Source: Diospyros lotus (taxonomy: Eukaryota; Streptophyta; Magnoliopsida; Ericales; Ebenaceae). Taken from it: 64,000 nucleotides of DNA. The DNA lies in contig NC_068347.1 in NCBI RefSeq assembly GCF_014633365.1, positions 20,048,433 to 20,112,432 of the forward strand, given 5' to 3'. Positions 43,335 through 54,722 of this stretch are shown one piece after another. The translations under genes and the position numbers were made by a program. The stretch's first letter is position 1; the number at the start of each line of letters is the position of its first letter. The notes beneath the pieces are model-generated. The model had not been told where the DNA came from. It worked only from the letters and a program-made list of their open reading frames with translations, and did no database searches.

Positions 43335-44410
43335 TGTTGGTGTTAGTGCCCTAATGCTAAACTTAGATGTCATCTAGCAATTGTAATTATTAGACTAATG
43401 GTGTAATTCTTACAAATATAATAAAACATGTTTTCATATGTTAAGGTCATATCTTCATTCGTACCCCTTTAATCAATCATATGAGTGAGCTCTTAGATTT
43501 TCTGATGATAGTCTTATTCTTAAGTGTTAAGAATATGTGACAAGGACTTTCGGGGTTAAAGATTTTTTAAAAGTATTCCTAGTCCTTAGATTTCTCAGAA
43601 GAGGACTATGATCAATCAATTATGGATTGACACATGGGTTACTACCTTTGATTTGTATGAGATACTAATGATAAAGGATGATGAGTTGCATGCCGTAATC
43701 CAATAGATGAATATAGTAAACATATGGGTAGATGTTAGTGAAACATCTATCGAATGTGACACACATGATAAATCACATCGCTGAAAGGATCTATGATCTA
43801 TCACAGGTTTCGATTGTGTTACTAGTCCTAAAATCGGAGGTAACACAATTGTCTTGTATATTAGTGCCAAGAATTTTCCATTGCTAAAAACCATCTGGTA
43901 ATCATGTGAGAGATGCACTGCGTGATCTCTGTGTAGTGATGCATAAAGGTAAATGATTGCTAATGGGATTCGTCAACCTCTGGCATGAGGTGAACTTCCT
44001 ATGCGATCAGCGATAGCTTTGATTGAAGAAACCCTTGGCCATAGTACATTTGATTGGAAAGTGTTTCTAATGTAAAAAAGAGTTCCAATGTGTCATCTCA
44101 ATCACACCACATTAATCTTAGCATAGATATTAAGTTAGTGAGTTTGATCAATCTATGACTCTCACTTAATTGGGATGTTAGTCAATAGAGGGATTATAGT
44201 ACATGAGAATTGGAAGCCTAAATAGGGTTGCTTTGAAGTAAGACTTCATTACTGGTAGGATCACCCTAACATAATGCTAGTTGTCACTCAAGATCTTTCG
44301 GGGTACATCCAGGAGATGGAGAGATCCTCGTTGTAGTCTAAAATTTTTGGTCAGCATCAAAGAGTTTAACGTGTTTTGATTTCTACTTAATAGTGAACCT
44401 AGAAGGTCAC
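43335..44410 (+). mobile_element. Copia LTR, plus strand
   Basis: It starts TGTTGGTGTTAGTGCCCTAA, and the reverse complement of 47790-48251 starts TGTGTCCTAATGG and continues with the same order of blocks (AACATGTTT, TTATTCTTAAG, CTAGTCCTTAGAT, AGTAAACATATGGGT). So the two are LTRs of related elements in opposite orientation. It is cut near 44410 by a gypsy LTR. Confidence 0.6.
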
Positions 44411-45508
44411 ACACAATCATGACATACCACAAATTATGCACATGCCCACGTATCAATCCTCTATTAACATGTTTATGGCTACTCATCTCATCATACACAT
44501 CATAACCTTCCATATCCATGAAAATAAACCATAATATTGAAACCAAGAATTGCACACATGAACACATTATAGATTCTCCACCCTCTAGGAACGACAATCA
44601 AGATTGTGATTTGTGGAGAATCTTCTTAGAAGTCAACATGATGACTAGAGGGTGAGTTGCAACCATTAAAAGAAGAATTAGGCGATTATAGGGGAAAATT
44701 GGTTGATAGACAAGAAGCATCTATCGATTGACAGAAGCTTATCCTCCCAATCGGTCGATAGGAGAACTTGCATATAAAAGAAAAGAACAAAAAAGACTTG
44801 CCTCTCAAAAGTTAAAGAGGAAGAGGAACTTGCCTCTACAAAAAAAGAGGAAGGAGAACTTGTCTTGCTTTGGATAGTTGAACCAAAAAGAAGAAACAAC
44901 CTACTGGAAATTTGAAGATCTCACCTTTTTGAAGCTTCCAAAATCAAGGAAGAAGAAAAAAAGGAAGAAGGGAAGAGAATGAAAGAAAAACAAGGTGGAG
45001 AAAATGAAATAAATAAGACTTACATGCCAAGCTTCTGCTTTTCCCAACCGCTGAACTTCCAATTCCATTCCAATTCCATTTATAATACATAAACATCATA
45101 CATATACATGTTTTCATGGCCACCCGGTAGCAATCGATTGATAGCCTGGAAGGAATTGGTCAACAGTTAACCCATTTTGGGCCAAATGGTTGACAACCTT
45201 AAAGGGATATGTCGACCGTTTGCATATTTAATCCCCCATTTCATTTAACCTATCACATTCATATCCCTTTAATCAAATTAATCAAGGTAAACAAAGCATA
45301 ACACACTCATACATCCATACCCATTTCTATCTTTCCAATTTTAACTTTTTAACTTTCTTTTACCGATCTTTTCAACATTTAACAATTTTTGCCTATTGAA
45401 TCTTCCACACTTACATCACTCACAACACACTAATCAAAATACTTAACGAAGTATACCACCCATAGGGACATTAATAAGGCATCCTGGACCCACTAACGGG
45501 TCATTACA
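44411..45508 (-). mobile_element. Gypsy LTR, minus strand
   Basis: On the minus strand it begins TGTAATGACCCGTTAGTGG at 45508, a typical gypsy LTR start. Its lower part matches 15393-16045. No internal region is attached. The lower border near 44411 is approximate, and no target duplication is seen. Confidence 0.65.
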
Positions 45509-48251
45509 TAAAATCATCATTAACTATTAATGATGTTTGAGACACAATAGGTGCATAGTACCAATACCAGAGGCCATGTTGTATGATGTGTGACTTTCTA
45601 GATTCACTACCCACTAGAAAACAAATAGCAGCAAAACTCATTTGGCATTGGCCGAAACACCTCGACCCATCACAAAAATCTCTTCATATTCCGATGATGA
45701 TTTGAAATACCTTGGGAAGAACCTGGCAGTGGTCCAACATAATATAGAAGGCAATGAAATCTAACTTCAAGTATGGCAAGTAGTTGACGATTATCGTGTA
45801 CTATAATTCTTTCATCACTCAACATCTTGACTAAGAGAGAGTCATGGAATCATAAACTTACAAACTCAGTAACTATGTGTCAGATCTTATTAGCGTGTCT
45901 CATGAAACACTTTCTTGATTAATCATAATCCCTTGGCCAATGAATTTTCTATCACATTAACAGTAGACCACATAAGACGTTCACCTTATCAACGACGACA
46001 AGGGTGACAGATCCTATCCCTAAACACCTGTCTCCATTTGCTAGCAATATAAAACCGCATAGATGAGCGTCCCCACCTCCTAATTGGATGATTCGACGTA
46101 TTAGCAAATCCAACACACCAATACACAAAACAACTATGTCAGTTCAAGTCTAAAGACTAATACACAAACGCAATGTAACACCCTAGACTTTGAAAAATAA
46201 TTAATCAATAGATTTATGGTGAGTTTTTGGAAATTTTAGGTTGTAGGTGAAATAAGGAGAAATGAGGTGTTGGGTGTATGTATTAATTTCTGAAAGTTAT
46301 GGGGCTGAAGTGGAAATCCCAAAAATAGGCTGAGAATTGGTTTAAATTTAATTGGGGGCAATATGTAAGTGAGGAAACGGCTAGCCCAACTGGTCGCGCT
46401 CGTAATGGACCAGCTGGGTGACCCAGGATCGAGTGGGAGGGTGAACGCGCGGGAGAGAAAGGGTGGAAATTTTTCCCACCCATTTGGGGCGCCAAACGGT
46501 GCCATTTTGAGGTGCCAAACAGTGCCATTTAGAGGCGTTAAGCAGTGCCTATGCACGCGGCCTTGCCGCGCACCAATCGTGCGCCCCAGGCCGCGCCGCG
46601 TGGTGTGGCCATGCGCCACTTTCCCCCACTTCAGTCCAAAATCCTCACCTTCTTCTGTCGATTTGTCCTCCCTCCCTCGCCTATAAATAGCAGTGATTTC
46701 ACTACTGTAACTTTGTAATTTTTTTTTAACACGTCGAAACTCTGCTCGTGCTTATACGCAAGGTATAAAATATTTTTTAAATTTATTTAATAGTGTTACT
46801 TATAAATTAATTACATGTTTAGCTGTATTAATTAGCAATATAACGGCGATAATTAAAATTAACTGCACCTTTAATTAAATTATTTTATTTCATAAATTGT
46901 ATAGGAAATTGGGACGTGAAACCGACGCGAAGCAAGTGGTTGATGCGTAGTAAGGGTTTAATATGCTTTGTGTGTAAATGTATTTTTTCATGGCTTGTAT
47001 TAGATTGTGGAAGAAGTGTCTAGGCATGGGGCTGTAGATTTAGGCCGTGTGAGTCTCGAGATGGGGTCTTAAATGAAATCAGTGGGGCTACCAAAATCCG
47101 GATTAGGGTGAGGTGGACAGGCCTGTATGCATGATGCACTTCACATTATTCTATAATTGTCATGCATTTTAATTTACTGCAACTCATATTACCCTTACTG
47201 AGTTCCCGGGACTCACCCCTATATTTTTTCCACTAACCCAGCAGGTGGCTCGAAATCCGAGAAGGGAAAGACAGTGCTGGTAGATAAGCCGCCAGTTGGT
47301 AGTGACCGTTAACCGTGAGGGTGTGGGTTAACCCCAAAAGTTAATAATGTAATATATCTATTGTGTGTTAATTATGAATGACAATTATGGTTTAACCAGA
47401 AGTAAATTGGAATCAAGTTAAGGTTCCCACTATGAGTAAAACCAGTAGGTGTAGGGAACTTGTACCGGTCGACTACGGTCGAAATCTAAGATATGTTTTA
47501 ATATGTTTGGGGTTGAGGTAATTTATTGAGTTTGTTGGTATTTGTTTATCTGAAATTGAATTAATTCTCCAAGGGCCTAAATAGGCACGGGACTCAGGAG
47601 AGTTTTCGCTGCCTTTGCATTTTACTCCCAAGTTCCCGACTGGTCGAAGGTGGCGAAGCCTGGACCCCACCTAGGGCACCCATATTATTTTAATACTATT
47701 TATTGGCAGGGGCATAGTCATCCTTCGGAGCGGGCCTAGGTTGTAATGTGTGTCATGGTGGCACCCGGTAGTAGGGCCGGGGTGTCACACGCAACTCGAA
47801 AATAAGATCGTTATCCACAGTGCAATGTAATCAATTATCAGTGTCACATTCAGTGCATTGTTCTCCAACAACCACCCATATGTTTACTAGAGATATCCTC
47901 ATGTCATATGATATGTGAAACACCCCTAACCATTAGTGTCTCATACCAATTAAGGTAGTAAACATCTTTCCAGTTCATAATCTACTAATCAAAGTCCCCA
48001 TCCGATTAATCTAAGGACTAGAAATATTTAAGAAATCATGTCACTAGAGAATCTCATCACATATTTTTAAGTCTTAACACCTTAAGAATAACACTCTCAA
48101 ACAGAAGATCCAAGGATTAATTCACATAACAAATTAGAGAGTTTAATGAATGATGATAAACATGTTTTTTTTATTAATAATATATACAAAGATACATCAC
48201 ATGTATTAATTACATATGCCAGACGTCATCTAAATCTACCATTAGGACACA
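45509..48251 (-). mobile_element. Copia LTR, minus strand, split by a solo gypsy LTR
   Basis: The left piece 45509-46173 and the right piece 47790-48251 read on into each other once the gypsy LTR and one CGCAA are removed. On the minus strand the LTR begins TGTGTCCTAATGG at 48251, inside a CACTA transposase frame. The remainder of this Copia element is not visible. Confidence 0.6.
46174..47789 (+). mobile_element. Solo gypsy LTR with target duplication CGCAA
   Basis: It starts TGTAACACCCTAGAC and ends CCGGGGTGTCACA, and CGCAA stands on both sides (46169-46173 and 47790-47794). A TATA box candidate CTATAAATAGCAG lies at about 46680, before a poly(T) tract. The U3 region has a GC-rich part with three GTGCCATTT-like words near 46500. 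There is no internal sequence, so this is a solo LTR of 1616 bp. Confidence 0.93.
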
Positions 48252-48984
48252 TCACTAGGAAAGACATCAAGAAATGATGTTGTTTCATGCATATCCAAGG
48301 CGGTAGGTTATATGGTATCAAGATGACATGCCATGTACTATGTGCCATGCTCATATATCCAAATGGATTAAACCTATCAGCTGCCAACCCAAGTCTAACA
48401 TTACGTGGCTCCATTGTAAAAGAGGGATACAACTCATTGGACTTCTTCCAAGCTTGAGAATCTGCTGGATGACACAAATAACCCATCCTTGACACGTTTC
48501 TCTTTATGCCATAGCATATCAGAAGAAGTTTTTGATGACATATATTATTTTTAAAGTCTCGGAGTCAATGGAAAACACCTGAGTTTTCATGGGTGTTTTC
48601 TTTCGATGCTTATCATCTTTACGTACCATCAGTTTCCACCTAGATGCACCACATTTGATACATTCATTCTTGTTTGCATGCTCTTTATTAAATAGTATAC
48701 AATTATTTGGACATACATCAATCTATACGTCATTAAGACCCAAATCTCGAATAAATTTTCAATCATTGGAAACATAGATCTAATCAACTTGAGCAACATG
48801 TCAAAAGAGTTATTACTCCACCCATTTATGCATTTCAACTATAACAATTTCACAAGAAATGAAAGTTTTAACGCATGGGTACATCCAGTATACAGTGGTT
48901 TCTCAGCATTAGACAACAACTTATAAAATTCCTTTCCACTCTCATTAGGCTCCACATGACTTATAGAATCAACACTCATATCCT
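48252..48984 (-). pseudogene. CACTA (TNP2-type) transposase, 3' part of the gene
   Basis: On the minus strand, after the nested CACTA, this gives the zinc-binding block (IEDVCPNN-like text, KCGASRWK region at about 48640-48700) and, in the frame 48495-48252, GYLCHPADSQAWKKSNELYP, EPRNVRLGLAADRFNPFGYM and YNLPPWICMKQHHFLMSFLV, all diagnostic for TNP2-family transposases that mobilise CACTA elements. The catalytic core beyond this is missing, because a Copia LTR starts at 48251. Compared with the copy at 16052-16460, an additional stretch near 48770-48860 is rearranged. Stops and frameshifts make it a pseudogene. Confidence 0.85.
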
Positions 48985-48999
48985 CACTACAAAAAAACT

Positions 49000-49710
49000 T
49001 ATTTTTAGCGGCGATTTTTAAAACCGCTGCAAAAAATGAAACCGCCGCAAAATACTAATTTAGCGGCGATTTTTTTAACATTTTGCAGTGGTTTTGAAAA
49101 ACTGTCGCAAAATTCATTAAAATATTCAATTTTGCGGCGGTTTTTTAAAAATCGCCGTTAAATTTAGAAAATAATTAAATAATTAAAAAAATAAAATTAA
49201 ATTTAGCAGTGGTTTTTGAGAAATCGCCGCTAAATTAAAAATAATTAAATAATTTAAAATTTAAAATTAAATTAATATTTGCGGCGGTTTTCGAAACTGT
49301 CGCAAAATTCATTAAAAAATTTAATTTAGCGGCGGTTTTTTTGAAAAACCGCCGCTAAATTCAAAAATAATTAAATAATTTATAATTAAAATTAAATTAA
49401 TATTTGCGGCGGTTTTCGAAACCGTCGCAAAATTCATTAAAAATTTAATTTAACGGCGGTTTTTGAAAAATCGTCGCTAAATTCAAAAATAATTAAATAA
49501 TTTATAATTAAAATTAAATTAATATTTGCGGCAGTTTTCGAAACCGCCGTAAAATTCATTAAAAAATTTAATTTAGTGGCGATTTTTGAAAAACCGCCGC
49601 TAAATTCAAAAATAATTAAATAATTTATAATTAAAATTAAATTAATATTTGCGGCGGTATTGAAAACCGTCGCAAAATTCATCAAAAAATTTAATTTAAC
49701 GGCGGTTTTT
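49000..49710. repeat. Left subterminal repeat array of the CACTA element
   Basis: Units of roughly 110 bp carry GCGGCGGTTTT-type words facing AACCGCCGC-type words, separated by AT-rich spacers such as AATTAAATAATTTATAATTA. At least a dozen single words can be counted. In CACTA elements such subterminal words are binding sites for the element's own accessory protein; that role is inferred here. Confidence 0.85.
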
Positions 49711-49713
49711 AAA

Positions 49714-50640
49714 ACTTGCATTAATTAATGATTTGCAATTAATACTTATTGTATTAATAATTTACATTTTGTAATTTGCATTAATAATTTAAAATTTTCA
49801 ATTGTTTTGAAGTAATAAGTAGTAATAAAATTTTCCCGCAAAACTTGCATTAATGATTTACATTTAGTACTTGTTGCATTAATAATTTACATTTTGTAAT
49901 TTGCATCTTTATATATATAAAAGTAGGATAGTCTTGAAAAAAGAAATTTCCTCCCAAAACTTACATTAATGAATGATTTGCAATTAATACTTATTGTATT
50001 AATAATTTACATTTTGTAATTTGCATTAATAATTTAAAATTTTCAATTGCTTTGAAGTAATAAGTAGTAATAAAATTTTCCCCCAAAACTTGCATTAATG
50101 ATTTACATTTAGTACTTGTTGCATTAATAATTTACATTTTGTAATTTGCATCTTTATATATATAAAAGTAGGATAGTCTTGAAAAAAGAAATTTCCTCCC
50201 AAAACTTGCATTAATCAATGATTTGCAATTAATACTTATTGTATTAATAATTTACATTTTGTAATTTGCATTAATAATTTAAAATTTTCAATTGCTTTGA
50301 AATAATAAGTAGTAATAAAATTTTCCCCCAAAACTTGTATTACTAATTTGCATTTAATACTTATTACATTAATAATTTACATTTTGTAATTTGCATCTTT
50401 ATATATATAAAAATAGGATAGTCTTGAAAAAAGAAATTTTCCTCCAAAACTTGCATTAATAATTTTTTTTTTGTAATTTGCATTAATAATTTAAAACTTT
50501 CAATTGCTTTGAAATAATAAGTAGTAATAAAATTTTCCTCCAAAACTTGCATTAATGATTTGCGTTTACTACTTATAGCATTAATAATTTACATTTTGTA
50601 ATTTGTATTAATAATTTAAATCTTTCAATTGTTTTGAAAT
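49714..50640. repeat. 245-bp tandem repeat, nearly four copies
   Basis: Units begin ACTTGCATTAAT (or ACTTACATTAAT) at 49714, 49959, 50204 and 50449, an exact spacing of 245 bases. The last copy has an internal deletion. Within a unit the words ATTAATAATTTACATTTTGT and AATTTGCAT occur twice, so the unit is itself an older duplication. Confidence 0.88.
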
Positions 50641-51699
50641 AATATGTACTAATTATTGTAAAATTAATAATAAATTTTAAATATACGAGTTTTTCAATGC
50701 TAATTATTTTGTATTAAATTTGCATGAGTTTTATGAGAAATATTAATAGACAACTTAAACTATTAATTAAGTCATAGAAAATTATTCATTTATTTAAATT
50801 TTATTTTTATATCTTTATTCTATGTATATTTATATAATATTAAAATATGATAGTCAAATAAAGTATTTTGCCAAGTGCCAATCAATGATGAATTTTTTCC
50901 CTCAAAAACTTGCATTAAATGAAAGGTAGTGATTAATTAATTATTAATTACTTTAATAATTATATTATAGTTTTGAAAATGTGATGTCTTAACAAATTCA
51001 TAAAAAATTATTTAAGGTTGTCAAATGCTACGATTTTTCAATGCTAATTAATATTTAAGGTATCACATTTTTAAGACTATGGAAGAAATCAAAATTAATT
51101 TTTTAAAAATTTTGTTATTATTGAAAAAACTTATTCTTACTCATATTTAAGAGTTTTAATTTATATTTAAAATTATCATATAATTAAAATTAAATAAAAA
51201 TCTTAAATATTAAAATTCATTATTTTCATTAAAAAAATTAAATTTAGCTTAAGAAAATAATTAAAAATTAAATTAATAAAATTAAATATAAAATCTTAAA
51301 AATAAATTTAAAATTGCATTTAAATTAATAGAAAAATTAATTAAAAATCTAATTTAAAAAAATATAATTTAATATTGTTTTGATAATTTATTTAATTTAA
51401 CTGAATTAATTTATTTTTAATTTATTCTATTATTCTTTTGAAAAATAATCAATTAATAAATGTTTTTAATATATATTAAAAAATATAAAATATAATTCTG
51501 AAATTTAAATAAACTTATTTTAATAAATATAAAATTAGTTATTCGAAACTTATTTTTAGAATTATGAAATTTTAATATAGATTTTTAATAAATTAAAAAT
51601 CTATTTTTAATTTATTCTATTATTCTTTTATATATTTGTTTTTAAAATATATAAAATATAATTTTGCTAATGTATATAATATATATATGTCCACATATG

Positions 51700-51890
51700 T
51701 CAAGGGGTGTTTCGTAGATCAAGTGGTTCGCACGCACGCGTGTACAGTAAGGGTTCTGGGTTCGAAACTTGGGGAGAGGGAAGGTGCTGGGATTTAATTT
51801 CCAGCATCGCCACGTGGCGGGCGAGGGCAGGGCTCGCAGGCGCGGGTCGAGCGGCCGGGCGCTGGCTGGGCTGGCCCGCGCAGGTAATTA
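51700..51890 (+). other. GC-rich, tRNA-promoter-like segment in the CACTA element
   Basis: A box-A-like TAGATCAAGTGG (51715-51726) and a box-B-like GGTTCGAAACT (51759-51769) are 32 bases apart, as in tRNA genes and tRNA-derived SINEs. It is GC-rich, in contrast to the AT-rich flanks. No full cloverleaf is evident, so it is not called a tRNA gene. Confidence 0.45.
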
Positions 51891-51904
51891 AAAAATTAAA
51901 TTTT

Positions 51905-52340
51905 TTATGTTAGCGGCGGTTTTGAAACCGCCGCTAAAATTACAAATTTAATTTTTTTTATTAATTTTTGTATCGATTTTGAAACCGCCGCTAAAATTAA
52001 AAAATTAATTTTTTTATTAATTTTCGCGGCGGTTTTGAAACCGTCGCTAAAATTAAATATTTTTTTTAATTTTTAAAAATAAAATTTTAAAAAAATTAAA
52101 AAAATAAAATTTTAATTTTAGTGGCGGTTTCAAAACCGCCGCTAAATATTATAGAAACAGTGGCGATTTTTAAAACCGTCACAAAATTTAAAATTAGCGG
52201 CAGTTATTCCAGTGGTTGCAAAAAATCGCTGCTAAACGCTCCGCGACGGCTGACTTAGCGGCGGTTTTCAAAACCGCCATTAAAATACTTAGCGACAGTT
52301 AAAAACCGCCGGTAAATGCAAAAAAAAATCGCCGCTAAAT
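51905..52340. repeat. Right subterminal repeat array of the CACTA element
   Basis: Repeats of GCGGCGGTTTT and AAACCGCCGCTAAA words, in inverted arrangement relative to the left array, run up to the terminal TTTTTTTGTAATG. Confidence 0.85.
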
Positions 52341-52361
52341 GCTGATTTTTTTGTAATGCCT

Positions 52362-52676
52362 CTCTCATATTAGACCTTCCAAAAGCATCTTCTAGCATTT
52401 GGTGCATATCATCATCAATGGTTTCATGGCTCATCCCTACCTCATCAAAAATATCCTCCCAATGAAATAATATATACTAAATCAAATTTCACATCATCAT
52501 GACTTTTTTGACATATATTGTTGAACTTGATGCAAGGACATAAGACTTTTTTTTTTTTTTTTATGAGGTGGAGGACCAAATGCAAATTCCAAGAAAGTTT
52601 CAAGTCCGTCCAAATATTCATTACATAATCTATCCTCCAGTTGCATCCAACTCCTATCCAAATATTCATTATTCAT
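52362..52676 (-). pseudogene. CACTA (TNP2-type) transposase, 5' part of the gene
   Basis: The likely start is the ATG at 52676-52674, reading MNNEYLDRSWMQLEDRLCNE and then GLETFLEFAFGPP, the transposase-associated domain at the N-terminus of TNP2 proteins. A run of lysine codons over a poly(T) tract (about 52548-52561) is followed by a frameshift; the second frame gives VLCPCIKFNN, which holds the usual zinc-binding cysteines. The text MSHETIDDDMHQMLEDAF follows, up to the nested CACTA at 52361. Together with 48252-48984 this is one gene in two pieces. Confidence 0.83.
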
Positions 52677-52759
52677 TTGAGGGTACTTTTTTACACAATT
52701 ATTTCCATAAGCCCCCAACTATGAAGAGATATCATATATATATATATATATTAACACAA

Positions 52760-54050
52760 GTCAAACTCTATAAATTTTGGTAAAAGAAAAATAAATGTAG
52801 AACTGTATGATAAAAAAGGTATAAGACAAGACCATATGTAACTTTTCTCTAGAACTTTAGTGAAAATGCGAGTACCATAGGACATGAGGAGGCTAGTCTT
52901 GATGGCAACAATCAGATTACTCGTTTGTAATTATAAATTCACATATTGAGTTGTAAAAATATTTTTTTTATAAAAAATAAGAACTAAATTATTCACAAAT
53001 GACTCTTAATTTTTGAAAAAAGAAAAACCTCGTACACTTTGAAACAACCTTTTGAATTGTGAAGGGTACAAGGAGGCATTTGAGCAACCACTCTCCATCA
53101 AGAAGATCACTACATTGCCACGTTAATAAAAATAAAAATTTCCCTGTTTAATGTTCACAGTTGTGTCATCATATAGTATGAGGCATTTTTATCCTTGTCT
53201 AATCTTCTTTGTCTTTTGGCTTTAAATAATTTTTAGTGGCTTATGTAACCATTGCATGGAGAAACTCTTTCATAGATCTTTTTTTCTTTTATTGAAAAAA
53301 ATAAAGAATAATAGAAACTCTTATAAGAAGGGTGGATAGAGCTAGATATAGAACAAGTTTAAATGATCATGATAAGAGAAATAGAAACAAGAAAAAAGTG
53401 GTAGCTTAAGGTTGTAGCGAGGAAGAAGCACAGATCTAGAGATAAAACTAACCTCAAGGTTGCAACGAAAATGAAGAATAGTGGCTAGCTGCTCGATTTA
53501 GAGATGAATGACGAGTAGTAGATCAAGAGTAAGGGATGCTGACAATGAGAAATAGCAGCAAAGAAGGGAGAAAAAGTTGTATTAACATCTATGAGACAGC
53601 CAATGAAACTAGAAAAATTGAGTTATAGAAGCACATGAACAACAAGAAAAAAAAAAAACACCTCAAACTTAGAGATGGATGAGATCGATGTCGGCCACAG
53701 GACAAGCTGTTTGCCAAAAATAGATGCCGTGCTGATCTATCCCTTGTTTGATCTCTTTCTCTATTTGCAAGTAGGGTTTGGGGTTTATGGGAAGAAAGTG
53801 TTTGTTGGGTGTCAAGATAGGCATCCCTCACTTATTAATTAGATTATTTTATTTTTTATTTTTTCTAAAATATTTAGTTATTAAATATTAATAATATTTG
53901 TTGGTTAAATAAAAAATAAAAAACTATTAATATATTTTTGATGAATGTAGATAATTAAAATTTCATTTAATAAATTTTTTATGGAATTTTTTGAAAAGTT
54001 GAAAAGTTATACATACAATTTTTGTAAACAAATTTATTATTTATAGTCTC
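52760..54050. other. AT-rich sequence, no gene seen
   Basis: No supported coding frame. A block at about 53340-53830 is less AT-rich but is not recognised. It may belong to the CACTA element whose transposase lies to the left. Confidence 0.45.
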
Positions 54051-54059
54051 AAAATGTTT

Positions 54060-54360
54060 TTTTTTTTTTATGACGTTTGTAGTCAATTAGTAAAGGCTAC
54101 TCTGTGGCCCAACTAAAATATAACCATTAGTGGAGGTTTGTCATATATCTTTGCTAAAAGTACCAGATAATAAAGGAGTTTGCGATAGTTGTCACTAAAA
54201 AAATAGTATTTAATGAAAGGTAATTTTGAGTGCCATTAATAATTTCCTTTAGAGGCTAACATATGATTGCCACTAAAAACTACTTTTTGTGGCCATTCTC
54301 TTCGACCCCCACTAAAAATAGTCACTAATTATCTTTTTTCTTAGCGTGTTGTTGAAAATG
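54060..54360. repeat. GCCACTAAA-type repeat cluster, possible old DNA transposon end
   Basis: Words such as TTGCCACTAAAAA, GTCACTAAAAA and the opposite TTAGTGG recur. Clusters of short words in both orientations are usual near the ends of CACTA and Mutator-like elements. No terminal repeat or target duplication is clear. Confidence 0.35.
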
Positions 54361-54722
54361 TCTTTAGAGGTTATGGCAAATTAATTTTTTTTTACTTAAA
54401 GACAATTCATTAAAAAGACACTTTTAAATTGAAAAAAAAGTGTATGAAAAAAAATATAAATTATAGAAACCTTTAAGATATTTTTAAACTAAAAAAGGTG
54501 TCTATATATAATTAGCCCAAATTATAAAAAGTCTAAATCCAATTTATCTAAAAAAAAAAAAATTAACTATCAAGGATAGCTAAGGTGGTCCTCATGACTT
54601 ACATTTTGCACATGGTGACCTTATTGATTAAATTGCTTCTTTTTACAAATGAGAAATATTTAACTTGATTCCATTTATTTGGTCATTTCAGTTATATTTG
54701 TTTTTTTTTTTTTACTTTTTAT

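Larger units (their letters stand above)
48985..52358. mobile_element. Non-autonomous CACTA transposon with target duplication CCT
   Basis: The left end is CACTACAAAAAAACTT; the right end, read inward on the minus strand, is CATTACAAAAAAATCA, and TTTAGCGGCG follows within about 20 bases on both sides. CCT flanks it (48982-48984, 52359-52361), the 3-bp duplication typical of CACTA. Subterminal regions are packed with GCGGCGGTTTT and its complement. Inside are a 245-bp tandem array, about 1 kb of AT-rich DNA and a GC-rich tRNA-like stretch. No transposase frame is present. It lies inside a CACTA transposase gene; the empty site is seen in the paralogue at 16351-16380. Confidence 0.93.

Noticed and set aside
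46236..46686. Frames on both strands near the GC-rich part of the solo LTR
   Set aside because: They lie within a solo LTR proven by its target duplication, overlap each other and match no protein family I know.
51715..51769. A functional tRNA gene
   Set aside because: Only two promoter-like boxes are visible; the acceptor, D and anticodon stems cannot be folded convincingly from the text.
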